A stretch of 64,000 nucleotides of DNA. It comes from Cyclobacteriaceae bacterium (GTDB lineage Bacteria; Bacteroidota; Bacteroidia; Cytophagales; Cyclobacteriaceae). Below are positions 1 through 9,771 of this stretch, piece by piece. The notes beneath the pieces are model-generated. The model searched no databases. It was not told the DNA's origin and was given only the letters and a program-made list of their open reading frames with translations. Where the stretch lies: positions 152,568 to 216,567 of the forward strand of contig JAKLJG010000001.1 in the NCBI GenBank assembly GCA_023151255.1, written 5' to 3'. The translations under genes were made by a program, and so were the position numbers. The stretch's first letter is position 1. Every line of letters starts with the position of its first letter.

Positions 1-3000
1 TCATCGTCCGATTCGCTGTTGGCGTGTACAAACATTTTAATGCGGCCATAGTTAAAGAAGTCCATTTCAACATTCTTATAAATTGCCCGGGCATCGCCAT
101 CTTTCAGCTTATCGATGCAAACCTGTATGGATTGTTCGTTGAGTTGACGTGGAACCGATGAGGTGTTGTCGCGGTCGCGTACAATACCGGGGGGTACTAC
201 ATAGGGTGATTTATTGCCACTTGGGTCAGGCGCGGCATTCTCTTCAATGTTTACTACGGAAATGGTAAAGTTATCAAAGTCGGGCTCACTGTCGGGCACA
301 AATCCAGCCTCTTCCAGGCTGGCCAGGTACCGTCTCCACCGGCTGCCGATCATTCTGAAATTAGCAAACCGTAACACCACGGGTTGTTGAAATTCAGCAA
401 GCACCATGCGTGCGTACCGAATGGATTTAAACCCGTCTATGTTGCCAAAGCGCCCTTCAAAATTCCGCACGGGTATGCGAAACAGGTACCAGGTTACCAA
501 GTCGGAACTACCGGTTGCTGTGGTGGTAATCTTGTCGACAATGTATTTTTTCCCGATTTCCAACTGGCCGGGTTTCAGGTTAATGCTGTACTCATAATAT
601 TCTTCCAGTTCGCTCAGGGTGTTGTCGGCATTAAGGTCTTCATTGTCTGGATATGGACTTCCGAACCTTGCGATGTCGGAATTACCGGTAATGGGAGTGT
701 TGCCATCGGTGCCGTTAAAATTTTTGTAACGTTCGAGTATTTTGGCATTACGGGCATCTAATTGGCTGCCGAAAAAGTAAATAAAATTGTCAGTTGAAGG
801 ATCAGTCTGGAGTACGGTTAGCGCATCGGGTGTAAGCACGCCTGCGGCATCGGTTAAGAAACTCTGAAACTTAACAGGTTCCTGGTCATTTTTTACGCCA
901 TCCAGTCCTACATCCTGGTTGGTTCGTGATGAGGATGAATTATCGAATGCATTAGTTATGTATTGCTGATTGGTTACAAAGCCCCAATTGTTTTCGGTGG
1001 CTTTGGTCACATCGCCATCGGGTGGCAGGCCGTTTTCAAAGGCATGTTTGCCATCCCGCATAATGTCTTCGCTAATACTGCCGAGATGAAAGATCAGTTT
1101 GCCTCCGGTAGTATTAAAGTCGTTAAATTTGCCGTCAATGATTTTTCCATTCTCGGTATAGTTGATGAACGGATCGAGCAACCAAAACTCAACGTATTCA
1201 ATATTGGCTTTGTCGAAGTCCACTTCGGTGCGGATGGCAGTGGTAATTCCCCCCCATCGGTCAGCCGGATTGGTGAAATCACCCGTAGCCGGGTTTAAAT
1301 TTTGGGTGTCGTAGTTAAAGGGTCCGCGTTCATTTGGATAATATGCAACATCGAAAATCGTTTCAAAGAAATTTCCCTGTGTCAGATTTCGAAATGGAAA
1401 AATCTCCTGCGGACCGACAGCACGTACATAATGGTTCTGTAAATCTGAACTCGAAATATTTGATGGTTTAAATTGCCCGCCATCACGGTAAAACTGGTTG
1501 TCAACGATATACCAGGCCAGTTTGGCGCGTTTATACCCTGCGCGGATATCATTTAGGGCCCCGTTGCTGGGGTCAAACCGGTTATCCACCGTTCGCGGAG
1601 TGGCAGCAAGTTTCCAGCTGGCCGGATTCATCAATGAAAAGGGCGTAGCCGTGTTTTCAAAGTCATCGATATAGCCGGTGCCTTCGCCTTGTACTTTGTT
1701 TGATGTTCCGGGCAATAGTTGGGCAAATTCCCCGCTCCAGTTGAATGATGATTTTTCTTTAGTTTGGACTCCCGGCAATGCATCCACCAGCTTGGTTAGC
1801 AGCCGGCTGTCTTTACGCACATTAAAGTCGAAACCATATTGCAGGTTGCGGGCCGGTTCGGTGCCAATCAGGTTACGGGTAATCAGCGGCCGCTCATTAT
1901 AATACAGCAGCGTGGACCCGAAATTAACGTCCTCGTTCAGTTTATAGTCAAACCGGGTACCGAGTAATGATCGGGTTTGAAATGCAAATGGATCGGCCTG
2001 TTCATATTGAACGCTGATATTTTTGCCGGAATTAAGTATAGCATCGTTCAGAATAGTAACGCGGCCGAAGGTATAATCAACAGTATAATCAACACCTTCC
2101 ATTAGTGGTGTACCTCCGGCATACACACGTACCGAACCCTGTGAAACACCAAAACCCGGAATGAGTATTTCTTTGGATGAACCGGCTACATAGGTTCCGA
2201 CCAGAAAAAATTTATTTTTGGTGGTTAGCAATTCGGCATCGGCCTTGGTGGTTCGATACAGGGTGTCGTAAACATATTTGTTAATTAAAAAGTCTTCCTG
2301 GGGTTCGCCTGTAAAGGCTTTTCGAAGAGCAGTGTTGAAAGGTTCAACAAAAGGAAATATTATCATCCCGTTCTGAACGTTGATAGTAAGCCCTTCAACA
2401 AAATCGAAATTGCCATCGCGCTGTAAATCGTTAACCGGGTTTAACCGATCAAGCCCAAAAATTTCAATGAGTTGCCGGTTGCGGACGTTCACTCCTTCCT
2501 GGAGTTGAGGGTTGTCAATGCCGGTACGATCATCCCGATAGATAATGCGAAGCTGAAATCCTTCACGTGAAAGCTGGGATACGTTTAATGTGTAAATATT
2601 TTTCATCATTAAATCCCAGGTAGGAATTATTCGTTGCTGCGCATCGCGGATGGCTATTTTACGGGGGCGCAGCAGTTTTAAAAAAATAACTTCGTTATCC
2701 GGGCGACTGGCGTAATCCTCCGTTAGTTCGCCAACTTTATAGGTGCGCCCGTTGTAGGTGTATTCGTAGGCTACTGCAAGTGCTTCATCGTTTTGCAGTT
2801 TTCGCAGCAGCGTAATGTAGCCTAATTGTTTGTGAAAGGTGAACTCGGTGGGGTTCAGTTTACGGGCACTGGTTATTTTTTCATAATCCGTTCCGTTAAT
2901 TAAAGCACCGGGGCCGTAGAGTACATTTTCAAGCACGTTGTTTATCGCCTGGGCGTCACGGTCGGCCCCGGATAGGGTAAAAACCTGGCTTAAATCATTA

Positions 3001-4160
3001 GCCGTGTTTACGTTTGGTCCCGGTACCCGTGCTTGTACGTTGTTATTGTATACGCGGGAGCCCTCACCTAAATCCATCAGACCCAAAATATTGCGCAGCG
3101 TTTGGGTATCGTTATTTCTGTTAAGAAGGTACACTTCAACCCGGGTAATGTTTACACCGGAGTAAATCTGGGGCGGATTTTTCAGCCATTCTTCATAGTT
3201 ATCGCGGAAGAAGTGACCCAGAAAAAAATTGCGATTTTCATCGTAGTTGGAAGCGATGATTTCGAACGGCCGGCCCTGCCCCTGGTTCCCTCCCGGAATG
3301 TCAATGGAAGAAACCTTACCACGTTGGGTGGAGGCAATGGTAGTGACATACATTTTACCAAACTGCAATTGTGCTTTAACTCCAAACAGGTTTTGTGAAC
3401 CCTGAATAAGGGAGTTATTCAACGGCAGGCTTACATTACCAATCTCCAGTTTTTTCAGAATATCTTCCTTAAAGCCTGTGTACTCCACCTTCATGTTATT
3501 CTGAAAGTCAAAAGAGTTGTTGTTATCGAAGTTGGCGCTTACGGCAAGTTTTTCACCCACCTTGCCGATTACACTCATGTTGATTTGCTGGTCAAATTCA
3601 AAGCCCCCGTTGCGCTGCTGGCGGATGGGTATATTAGGATTGTTGATGCGCTGAAAGGAGGCTCCAAAATCAAGCGTAACGAACCCCCGGGGTATCAGCT
3701 CCACATAGCTGCCGCCAAAAATCCGATCGAGCACGGGACTGATAAAAATTTTGGGAGCGAACCCCCGGTTGCTGACGGGGCTTTCGCCAAGCTGGCCTCG
3801 CGACTTGCCTTGCCAGTAACTTTTCAGCGATTGGCGTTCTTGATAGGTATTAAACTCTTCGAACGACAGGGTAGTAACCGGCCGGTAATTCAGGTTACCG
3901 ATTTTTTCGTAGATGGTATAATTTAGAGCAGAATCTAATTCAATTTCGTAGCTCACCGTAGTCGGGTCTTTTAAAAAGAGTGGCGATGAGGTTGTGTTAC
4001 CGGAGAACGGATCGCCATACCGGTCGCGCAACTGAAAAGTAGGTCTTCGGCTGGGCCGGTAGGATTGCCGGGTGGTATCCTGTTGTTGTGCGTATACAAC
4101 GGCAACTCCTGCTGTAAGCAGGACATATCCAAGCGTTGCAAGTAACTTTAATCGGTTCAA
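1..4160 (-). CDS. sprA: SprA, T9SS outer membrane translocon (N-terminal part)
   Basis: This is the N-terminal ~1386 residues of SprA, the giant outer membrane beta-barrel that is the protein-conducting channel of the type IX secretion system. The family is usually about 2400 residues, so the C-terminal ~1000 lie off the left edge. The frame is open throughout. A signal peptide (LLATLGYVLLTAGVAVVYA, then QQQ) is visible, followed by family-typical features: repeated units of the form EGVDYTVDY..GRVTILN near residues 690-720, and a DFENTATPF segment near 830. The best start is TTG at 4158-4160, because the frame has no ATG between the preceding stop and the signal peptide. This leaves 13 bases after the ruvA stop. 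The ruvA-sprA linkage is, as far as I recall, also seen in other Bacteroidota. The gene is probably cotranscribed from the maeB promoter. Confidence 0.93.
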   Translation of the reverse strand, partial: MNRLKLLATLGYVLLTAGVAVVYAQQQDTTRQSYRPSRRPTFQLRDRYGDPFSGNTTSSPLFLKDPTTVSYEIELDSALNYTIYEKIGNLNYRPVTTLSFEEFNTYQERQSLKSYWQGKSRGQLGESPVSNRGFAPKIFISPVLDRIFGGSYVELIPRGFVTLDFGASFQRINNPNIPIRQQRNGGFEFDQQINMSVIGKVGEKLAVSANFDNNNSFDFQNNMKVEYTGFKEDILKKLEIGNVSLPLNNSLIQGSQNLFGVKAQLQFGKMYVTTIASTQRGKVSSIDIPGGNQGQGRPFEIIASNYDENRNFFLGHFFRDNYEEWLKNPPQIYSGVNITRVEVYLLNRNNDTQTLRNILGLMDLGEGSRVYNNNVQARVPGPNVNTANDLSQVFTLSGADRDAQAINNVLENVLYGPGALINGTDYEKITSARKLNPTEFTFHKQLGYITLLRKLQNDEALAVAYEYTYNGRTYKVGELTEDYASRPDNEVIFLKLLRPRKIAIRDAQQRIIPTWDLMMKNIYTLNVSQLSREGFQLRIIYRDDRTGIDNPQLQEGVNVRNRQLIEIFGLDRLNPVNDLQRDGNFDFVEGLTINVQNGMIIFPFVEPFNTALRKAFTGEPQEDFLINKYVYDTLYRTTKADAELLTTKNKFFLVGTYVAGSSKEILIPGFGVSQGSVRVYAGGTPLMEGVDYTVDYTFGRVTILNDAILNSGKNISVQYEQADPFAFQTRSLLGTRFDYKLNEDVNFGSTLLYYNERPLITRNLIGTEPARNLQYGFDFNVRKDSRLLTKLVDALPGVQTKEKSSFNWSGEFAQLLPGTSNKVQGEGTGYIDDFENTATPFSLMNPASWKLAATPRTVDNRFDPSNGALNDIRAGYKRAKLAWYIVDNQFYRDGGQFKPSNISSSDLQNHYVRAVGPQEIFPFRNLTQGNFFETIFDVAYYPNERGPFNYDTQNLNPATGDFTNPADRWGGITTAIRTEVDFDKANIEYVEFWLLDPFINYTENGKIIDGKFNDFNTTGGKLIFHLGSISEDIMRDGKHAFENGLPPDGDVTKATENNWGFVTNQQYITNAFDNSSSSRTNQDVGLDGVKNDQEPVKFQSFLTDAAGVLTPDALTVLQTDPSTDNFIYFFGSQLDARNAKILERYKNFNGTDGNTPITGNSDIARFGSPYPDNEDLNADNTLSELEEYYEYSINLKPGQLEIGKKYIVDKITTTATGSSDLVTWYLFRIPVRNFEGRFGNIDGFKSIRYARMVLAEFQQPVVLRFANFRMIGSRWRRYLASLEEAGFVPDSEPDFDNFTISVVNIEENAAPDPSGNKSPYVVPPGIVRDRDNTSSVPRQLNEQSIQVCIDKLKDGDARAIYKNVEMDFFNYGRIKMFVHANSESDD

Positions 4161-4173
4161 GGTCTGGTGTGAC

Positions 4174-4767
4174 TCAGGCGTTTTTAAGTGCTTGTTTCAC
4201 TAAATCCTCCAAAGTAATCGTATTTCCTGATCTTTTCAGGACTGCATCCACACTTTTCTCAGCCGCACTTCGGGTTATACCTAAGGTGATTAAAGCAGAT
4301 AACGCTTCGCTGCGCATGGTATTGTGGCCGATGCCGGAAATCGGCTGCTGGGCGTCCTCGTGGAGTTCTTTTCTGATCTTGTCTTTTAATTCAATGATTA
4401 CCCGCTGGGCGGTTTTTCCGCCTATGCCTTTTATCCGTTGCAACGCCTGGTCGTCTTCGCGGGCAATGGCCTGCCGCAACTCATCGGCCGACATATAGGA
4501 AAGCATGACAATGGCTGTACTGGGCCCAACTCCGTTAACGGTTATGAGCTGCTGAAACAGTTTTTTCTCGGTTTCGGTGCTAAACCCGTAAAGTACATGG
4601 GCGTCTTCGCGAATGGCTAAATGCGTGTGGATGAGGGTGCTTGCTTTGTCTTTGATGTCCGCGTAGGTCTGTACGGAAATGTTTACATGATACCCTATTC
4701 CATTTACATCCACCACAACATGAGTTGGGTCTTTCTGAACCAGCGTGCCTTTTATAAACGAGATCAT
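4174..4767 (-). CDS. ruvA: Holliday junction branch migration protein RuvA
   Basis: RuvA binds four-way DNA junctions as a tetramer and loads the RuvB helicase during recombinational repair. At 197 residues it is close to the usual ~200. An N-terminal OB-fold opens with MISFIKGTL. Two helix-hairpin-helix motifs follow, GVGPSTA (~78-84) and IKGIGGKTAQR (~112-122). A C-terminal RuvB-contacting domain contains ALSALITLGI (~152-161). It lies between maeB (62 bases upstream) and sprA (13 bases downstream), all on the minus strand. RuvB and RuvC are not in the window. Confidence 0.97.
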   Translation of the reverse strand: MISFIKGTLVQKDPTHVVVDVNGIGYHVNISVQTYADIKDKASTLIHTHLAIREDAHVLYGFSTETEKKLFQQLITVNGVGPSTAIVMLSYMSADELRQAIAREDDQALQRIKGIGGKTAQRVIIELKDKIRKELHEDAQQPISGIGHNTMRSEALSALITLGITRSAAEKSVDAVLKRSGNTITLEDLVKQALKNA

Positions 4768-4829
4768 TGTAAAAGACTAATTACGGCATCCGGGTAAATC
4801 TAAAATCTATAAACCACAATTTGAAATGT

Positions 4830-7106
4830 TTATAAATGACTCTGCTGGGCATAGAGTTGTGCATCTACAACGGCAATCGCGGCCATGTTTACTATTTCGC
4901 GAACGGAACTGCCCAGTTGCAATACATGAACCGGCTTTTTCATGCCCAATAGTATCGGGCCGATGGCTTCAGCTCCGCCAATCTCCATCAGCAACTTGTA
5001 GGCAATGTTACCTGAAGCCAGGTTGGGAAAAATCAGGGTGTTGGCGCCTTCGTTAGCCAGCGCACTAAACGGATAGTTTTCTTTCTGGATTTCAGTGTTC
5101 AGCGCTACATTGGCTTGGATGTCGCCATCAATTACCAGGTCGGGAAATTTCTGTCGCGCGCGCCTAACTGCTTCGCTTGTTTTTTCGGGCACTTCGCCTT
5201 TTGATGAGCCGAAGTTTGAATAGGAAAGCACAGCAATCCGGGGTTCCATGTCAAAGAACCTGACACCACGGGCAGTTAGCCCAATGATATCCACTAACTC
5301 ATCGGTGTTCGGATTAAGATTAACAGTGGTATCGGCAAAAAAGTAGGTGCCGCGTTTATTTAAAATAATGTACATACCGGCCACGCGGCTCACCCCTTCG
5401 GCCATACCGATTATCTGCAACGAGGGGAGAATGGTTTTAGGGTAATCTTTGGTTAAGCCGCTCACCAGTGCATCGGCCTCTCCGGTCTCCACCATCATGG
5501 CGCCATAATAGTTCCGGTCGCGCATCAGTTGAAGGCAATCGCGGTAGGTTAATCCTTTGCGTTGCCGTTTTTGATGCAGCAGCCCGGCAAAGGTTTTACA
5601 TTTCTCGCGCTCGTCTAATGTGTTGATGATGGGGCAGTCCAGTTCGAGTTTGTGTTCTTTAATCAGGTTTTCAATTTCATTTTTATCACCTAACAAAATG
5701 GGTTTGGCAATGCCTTCGTCTTGCAGAATTTGAGCAGCCTTTAAAATTTTATGATGATGGGCCTCAGAAAATACCACGCGCTTGGGGTCTTTCTTGGCGC
5801 GATCAATGATGCGCGTCATCAGTTTTTGGTCAATACCAATCCGATTAAGCAGTTGCTGGTGGTAAGCGCCCCAGTCGGTAATGGGTATTTTGGCCATGCC
5901 CGAGTCCATGGCGGCTTTTGCTACTGCAGGTGAGATTGCCGTGATGAGGCGGGGATCGAGTGGTTTGGGTATGAGGTAGTTTCGTCCAAACGAAAGCTTA
6001 TCATCGCCATAGGCTTTTACCACCATATCGGGTACCGGTTCTTTAGCCAGTTTAGCCAGTGCATAAACGGCTGCCAGTTTCATTTCTTCGTTAATCTCGG
6101 TAGCGCGTACATCGAGTGCACCACGGAATATATACGGAAAGCCCAACACATTATTGACCTGGTTGGGATGGTCGGACCGGCCTGTAGCCATAATGAGGTC
6201 GGGCCGTGATTTACGGGCCACTTCGTAATCAATTTCCGGATTGGGGTTTGCCAGCGCAAACACGATCGGGTCGGGAGCCATGGCCTTGATGTCAGCCGGG
6301 GTGAGTACATCGGCTTTGCTTAGCCCTACAAAAACATCGGCACCTGTTATGGCTTCCTGCAGGGTATGTATGTTGCGGGCCGTGGCAAACTCGGCTTTTA
6401 TGGCGTCCAGGTCGGGTCGGTCTTTGCGGATTACTCCGCGGCTGTCACACATGACGGTGTTTTCGGGTTTAAGCCCAAGTTGAAAGTACAGGCGTGTGCA
6501 ACTCACGGCAGCGGCTCCTGCTCCGTTGATGACCATTTTAATCTCGCTGATTTTCTTGCCCACCAGTTCCAGTGCGTTGAGTAAGGCGGCTCCCGAAATG
6601 ATGGCTGTTCCGTGCTGGTCATCGTGCATTACGGGGATGTTCATTTTTTCGCGCAGCACCTGTTCAATTTTAAAACATTCAGGCGCTTTAATGTCTTCGA
6701 GGTTAACACCCCCAAAGGTGGGCTCAAGCGATTTAACGATGTGAATAAATTTATCCGGATCGGTTTCGTCAATTTCAATATCAAATACATCAATGCCGGC
6801 AAATTTTTTAAAGAGCACGCCCTTGCCTTCCATAACGGGTTTTGATGCATCGGCCCCGATGTTACCTAAACCAAGTACGGCAGTGCCATTGGAGATGACG
6901 GCCACCAGGTTGCCTTTGGACGTGTACTTGTAGGCCTCTTCTTTGTTGGCCGCAATTTCTTTGCAGGGTTCAGCTACACCGGGCGAGTAGGCTAAGGCGA
7001 GATCAAGTTGGGAGCTTAACATTTTTGTCGGCACAACTTCAATCTTGCCGGGCTGGCCCTGCATGTGGTAGTTGAGGGCTTCCTGTTTCCGGATTTTAAG
7101 CGACAT
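4830..7106 (-). CDS. maeB: NADP-dependent malic enzyme with phosphotransacetylase-like C-terminal domain
   Basis: The enzyme decarboxylates malate to pyruvate and yields NADPH for anaplerotic balance and biosynthesis. At 758 residues it matches MaeB-type fusions. Residues ~1-425 are the malic enzyme part, with the metal/substrate segment [11 protein letters not shown] (~158-168) and the dinucleotide-binding segment [10 protein letters not shown] (~192-201). Residues ~430-758 are a phosphotransacetylase-like domain, which in this family is regulatory (acetyl-CoA sensing) rather than catalytic. A good Bacteroidota promoter lies at 7126-7154, making this the likely first gene of maeB-ruvA-sprA. 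Confidence 0.96.
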   Translation of the reverse strand: MSLKIRKQEALNYHMQGQPGKIEVVPTKMLSSQLDLALAYSPGVAEPCKEIAANKEEAYKYTSKGNLVAVISNGTAVLGLGNIGADASKPVMEGKGVLFKKFAGIDVFDIEIDETDPDKFIHIVKSLEPTFGGVNLEDIKAPECFKIEQVLREKMNIPVMHDDQHGTAIISGAALLNALELVGKKISEIKMVINGAGAAAVSCTRLYFQLGLKPENTVMCDSRGVIRKDRPDLDAIKAEFATARNIHTLQEAITGADVFVGLSKADVLTPADIKAMAPDPIVFALANPNPEIDYEVARKSRPDLIMATGRSDHPNQVNNVLGFPYIFRGALDVRATEINEEMKLAAVYALAKLAKEPVPDMVVKAYGDDKLSFGRNYLIPKPLDPRLITAISPAVAKAAMDSGMAKIPITDWGAYHQQLLNRIGIDQKLMTRIIDRAKKDPKRVVFSEAHHHKILKAAQILQDEGIAKPILLGDKNEIENLIKEHKLELDCPIINTLDEREKCKTFAGLLHQKRQRKGLTYRDCLQLMRDRNYYGAMMVETGEADALVSGLTKDYPKTILPSLQIIGMAEGVSRVAGMYIILNKRGTYFFADTTVNLNPNTDELVDIIGLTARGVRFFDMEPRIAVLSYSNFGSSKGEVPEKTSEAVRRARQKFPDLVIDGDIQANVALNTEIQKENYPFSALANEGANTLIFPNLASGNIAYKLLMEIGGAEAIGPILLGMKKPVHVLQLGSSVREIVNMAAIAVVDAQLYAQQSHL

Positions 7107-7125
7107 ACGCGTGGGTTAATGAAAT

Positions 7126-7154
7126 CAAATATAGTATAGGATAAGAGAAAACAA
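7126..7154 (-). promoter_or_regulatory. Promoter of maeB-ruvA-sprA
   Basis: On the minus strand a perfect -7 element TATATTTG (7126-7133) follows a -33-like ATTG (TTG at 7152-7154) with 18 bases between. This fits the Bacteroidota housekeeping consensus TTTG-N19-TAnnTTTG. Transcription would start about 15 bases before the maeB ATG. Confidence 0.65.
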
Positions 7155-7187
7155 TTTCGAAAAGGATAATTGGTACTCGGCAAAACC

Positions 7188-8282
7188 TTACGGTTTACCG
7201 GTACTTACAGCGGATTGGGTGTGGCTTACTTTGAATGTGGACAGAATGGCTTCCAATTCGCGGATGGTTTCGCGCTGATCTTTACCGGGGCTGTAACAAA
7301 AACCTTCCAGATAATAAATAAGTCCTTTTGGCTGGTTGGCCACTGCATAGCTGATGAACGGCCCGCCCATGGTGTTGGTATTGGTTTTCCATAGCCCACG
7401 TAACTCCATTGCAAATGAATTATTAAATGTGAATTGCCGTGCGGTAACCGGTTTAAAGGGTACGGTGGTTTCGGTAACCACAAAACTGTCGGGGTTGTCG
7501 GGGTCTTCAAAGATGTAATGTTTCAACACATTATCGCGCCAATGAATCAGGCTGTCGGGTAGAAACTGGTATTCGCTTTCGTAAGGTTTCCAGGTGATGA
7601 ACACACTTTTATCGGCTTTGGCATCCATTTGCCGAAGCCACACAAAATCAGGTTGTTTATCGGCTACTTTAAAACCAAACGGCACGCGTATTTCAATTCC
7701 GTTTTCTTTTTGTAAAAACTCGGTTAATGCTTTTGTTGTGGATGTTCCGGTAAGGGCGGCCACCGCGCGCTTTTTTTCAATATCGTTAAAAAAGTTGCGG
7801 ATGTACTGCGCATTTTCCTGCAGGTGTTTGATCAGGTGCTCTTCATTTTTGCCAAACAGGTACATCACCTCCTGGCCACGCGCGTATTCATCCGTAGCCG
7901 TAGAAACAAAGAAACTGGTATCGGTTTCAATACGCGAAATTGTTTCGGCATCAAACCCCTCTTTCAAAATTTTAGCGCCCGGTGTTTCTGCGTCAAGCGT
8001 AAAAACATAAACCAGGTTTCGGATTTGCGTAAGCAGGGTTGCGCCTTTGCGGGGATGTACATAGATCAGGTTAAACATGGGTTCTTCGCGCGGAAGCCCC
8101 GGCATCTCGGCTTTGAAAATTTTCCGCAGTTCAGTGCCCAGCGGGCCTTTCCATTGTATGGAATCCATAATCAGAATCATATCGCCAGGCTTGCCGGTTG
8201 CTATTGGCAGGTACTCCGGGTTGTTCTTTGTGTTGCAAGAGATTGCAAGGATAATGAAAGAAGCAAACGCTGCGAACTTCAT
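7188..8282 (-). CDS. DUF4837 family lipoprotein
   Basis: This 364-residue protein matches my recollection of DUF4837, a Bacteroidota family of unknown function. A lipoprotein signal peptide ends in a lipobox-like LAISC at residues ~12-16, so it is predicted to be membrane-anchored outside the cytoplasm. Typical segments include GKPGDMILIMD near 30-40 and a well-conserved C-terminal half containing RGLWKTNTNTMGGPF (~293-307). It is the last gene of the minus-strand set tatA-gatA-lytic transglycosylase-DUF4837, 59 bases after the transglycosylase stop. An envelope role is inferred only from the signal peptide and neighbours. Confidence 0.8.
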   Translation of the reverse strand: MKFAAFASFIILAISCNTKNNPEYLPIATGKPGDMILIMDSIQWKGPLGTELRKIFKAEMPGLPREEPMFNLIYVHPRKGATLLTQIRNLVYVFTLDAETPGAKILKEGFDAETISRIETDTSFFVSTATDEYARGQEVMYLFGKNEEHLIKHLQENAQYIRNFFNDIEKKRAVAALTGTSTTKALTEFLQKENGIEIRVPFGFKVADKQPDFVWLRQMDAKADKSVFITWKPYESEYQFLPDSLIHWRDNVLKHYIFEDPDNPDSFVVTETTVPFKPVTARQFTFNNSFAMELRGLWKTNTNTMGGPFISYAVANQPKGLIYYLEGFCYSPGKDQRETIRELEAILSTFKVSHTQSAVSTGKP

Positions 8283-8341
8283 GATTACAAGTTTACAATA
8301 TAATGCGCGATTGGTGAGAAGTCACCGGATAATTTTAAACC

Positions 8342-9769
8342 TTACTGCGACAAGATAAGCGTTTGGCCGGGTTTGATGGTATTTGAACTGAGGTTATTGA
8401 GTTCTTTAATTTTTTCGATGGTGAGTCCTTCAAATTTTCTGGCGATTAACCACAACGTGTCGCCCGGTTGTACGGTGTAGGTTTTAGCGCTTGTTAATGG
8501 CTGCGGTGGTTGATTAGACTTGGCCGCTACAGCCGGTGTATCAACCGGTGGTTTGGTCCAGATGATGAGCCGCTGGCCGGCACGAATGGTTGTGCCTGAA
8601 AGGTTGTTCCATTGCTGTATGTCGGCCACCCGCACGCGGTAACGCTGGGCAATGGAGCCCAACACATCACCTGTTTTTACGTAGTAAACAACCCGGTTGC
8701 GGCCGTACGTGCCTGCGTCTGTTGCCTGAGCAAGTGACTGGATTTCTTTTTTGCCGGCTTTTGATGCAGAATCGAGTACAGCATTTCGGTTTTGGTTCAA
8801 TTCTTTCGTAATAAAGGAGGGAATTTTTATTGAGTAAGTACGTGCTGCGTCCGGTACAGCATTGCGCGTATATTCCGGATTTAGTTTTTGCATATCCTCC
8901 AGACATGTGCCCGTAAGGTTGGCAAAGGTTTCAAAGTGCAAAAATTTCGATAGCAGCAGGGTATCGTAAGGCGGCAGCGATTCGCTTTCCTGATTGTTGA
9001 AATTATGTTCGGCCAGGTGATTCATGGTATATATTATCGCCACAAATTGCGGCACGTACGAACGGGTTTCGCGCGGCAGGTAGGGATAGATTTCCCAGAA
9101 TGACCGCTTATAGCCGGAGCGCCTTATGGCTTTTTTTACATTGCCGGGGCCCGCGTTGTATGCAGCTAGGGCCAGTTCCCAGTCGTTAAACAGGCTGTAG
9201 AGATCGCGCAGGTAGCGACAGGCTGCATCCGTTGATTTTTCGGGGTCCATCCGCTGGTCAACATACCAGTCAACCTGCAAGCCGTAATGCCGGCCAGTGG
9301 CATACATGAATTGCCAAAGTCCGACAGCCCGTGCTCGAGAAACAGCTTTTGGATTTAATCCCGATTCGATGATGGCCAGGTATTTCAGTTCATCGGGCAA
9401 CTTGTATTGAGCAAGGTATTTTTCGAAGAGCGGGAAATAAAGATTTCTTCTGCGGGCTACCATCCGGGTGTACTCCCGGTCGCGTACGGTAAAATAATTT
9501 ATGAAGGCATGTACCCGTTCGTTGTAGTGTAGAGGAATCGTTTGACGGATTGATGTAAGTCGTTCTTTTATCAGGGCTGGTGCATCATCGCCCGGAATGT
9601 ATTCAACGTCAAACGGAAGAGGATAATGAGTGTAGGCACCCGTATCCGGTTTGTATAACCATTCTTCTCCGGCTGTTTCCATTTCGAGCGAATCGGCAAT
9701 GACCGACTGCGCCTGACCGAAAACCGGCAGCGAAAAGATCAGCAGCAAACTGAGCCCAACGCTTCTCAT
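8342..9769 (-). CDS. Membrane-bound lytic transglycosylase with two LysM domains (MltD-like)
   Basis: This enzyme is predicted to cleave peptidoglycan glycan strands to 1,6-anhydro products in the periplasm. A signal peptide (about residues 1-20, ending FGQAQS) precedes an SLT domain. The catalytic glutamate lies in IIESGLNPKAVSRARAVG (~133-150), followed by LWQFMYATG and the AYNAGPGNV motif (~203-211). Two LysM peptidoglycan-binding repeats sit at ~359-405 and ~430-474, each with the GD.L..IA..(Y/F) pattern. The 475-residue length and layout fit MltD/DUF4837-linked transglycosylases of Bacteroidota. The gene starts two bases after the gatA stop, so translation may be coupled. Confidence 0.92.
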   Translation of the reverse strand: MRSVGLSLLLIFSLPVFGQAQSVIADSLEMETAGEEWLYKPDTGAYTHYPLPFDVEYIPGDDAPALIKERLTSIRQTIPLHYNERVHAFINYFTVRDREYTRMVARRRNLYFPLFEKYLAQYKLPDELKYLAIIESGLNPKAVSRARAVGLWQFMYATGRHYGLQVDWYVDQRMDPEKSTDAACRYLRDLYSLFNDWELALAAYNAGPGNVKKAIRRSGYKRSFWEIYPYLPRETRSYVPQFVAIIYTMNHLAEHNFNNQESESLPPYDTLLLSKFLHFETFANLTGTCLEDMQKLNPEYTRNAVPDAARTYSIKIPSFITKELNQNRNAVLDSASKAGKKEIQSLAQATDAGTYGRNRVVYYVKTGDVLGSIAQRYRVRVADIQQWNNLSGTTIRAGQRLIIWTKPPVDTPAVAAKSNQPPQPLTSAKTYTVQPGDTLWLIARKFEGLTIEKIKELNNLSSNTIKPGQTLILSQ

Positions 9770-9771
9770 GG

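Noticed and set aside
384..3926. Several plus-strand open frames of 60-130 codons
   Set aside because: They lie opposite the continuous sprA frame, and their products have no family features.
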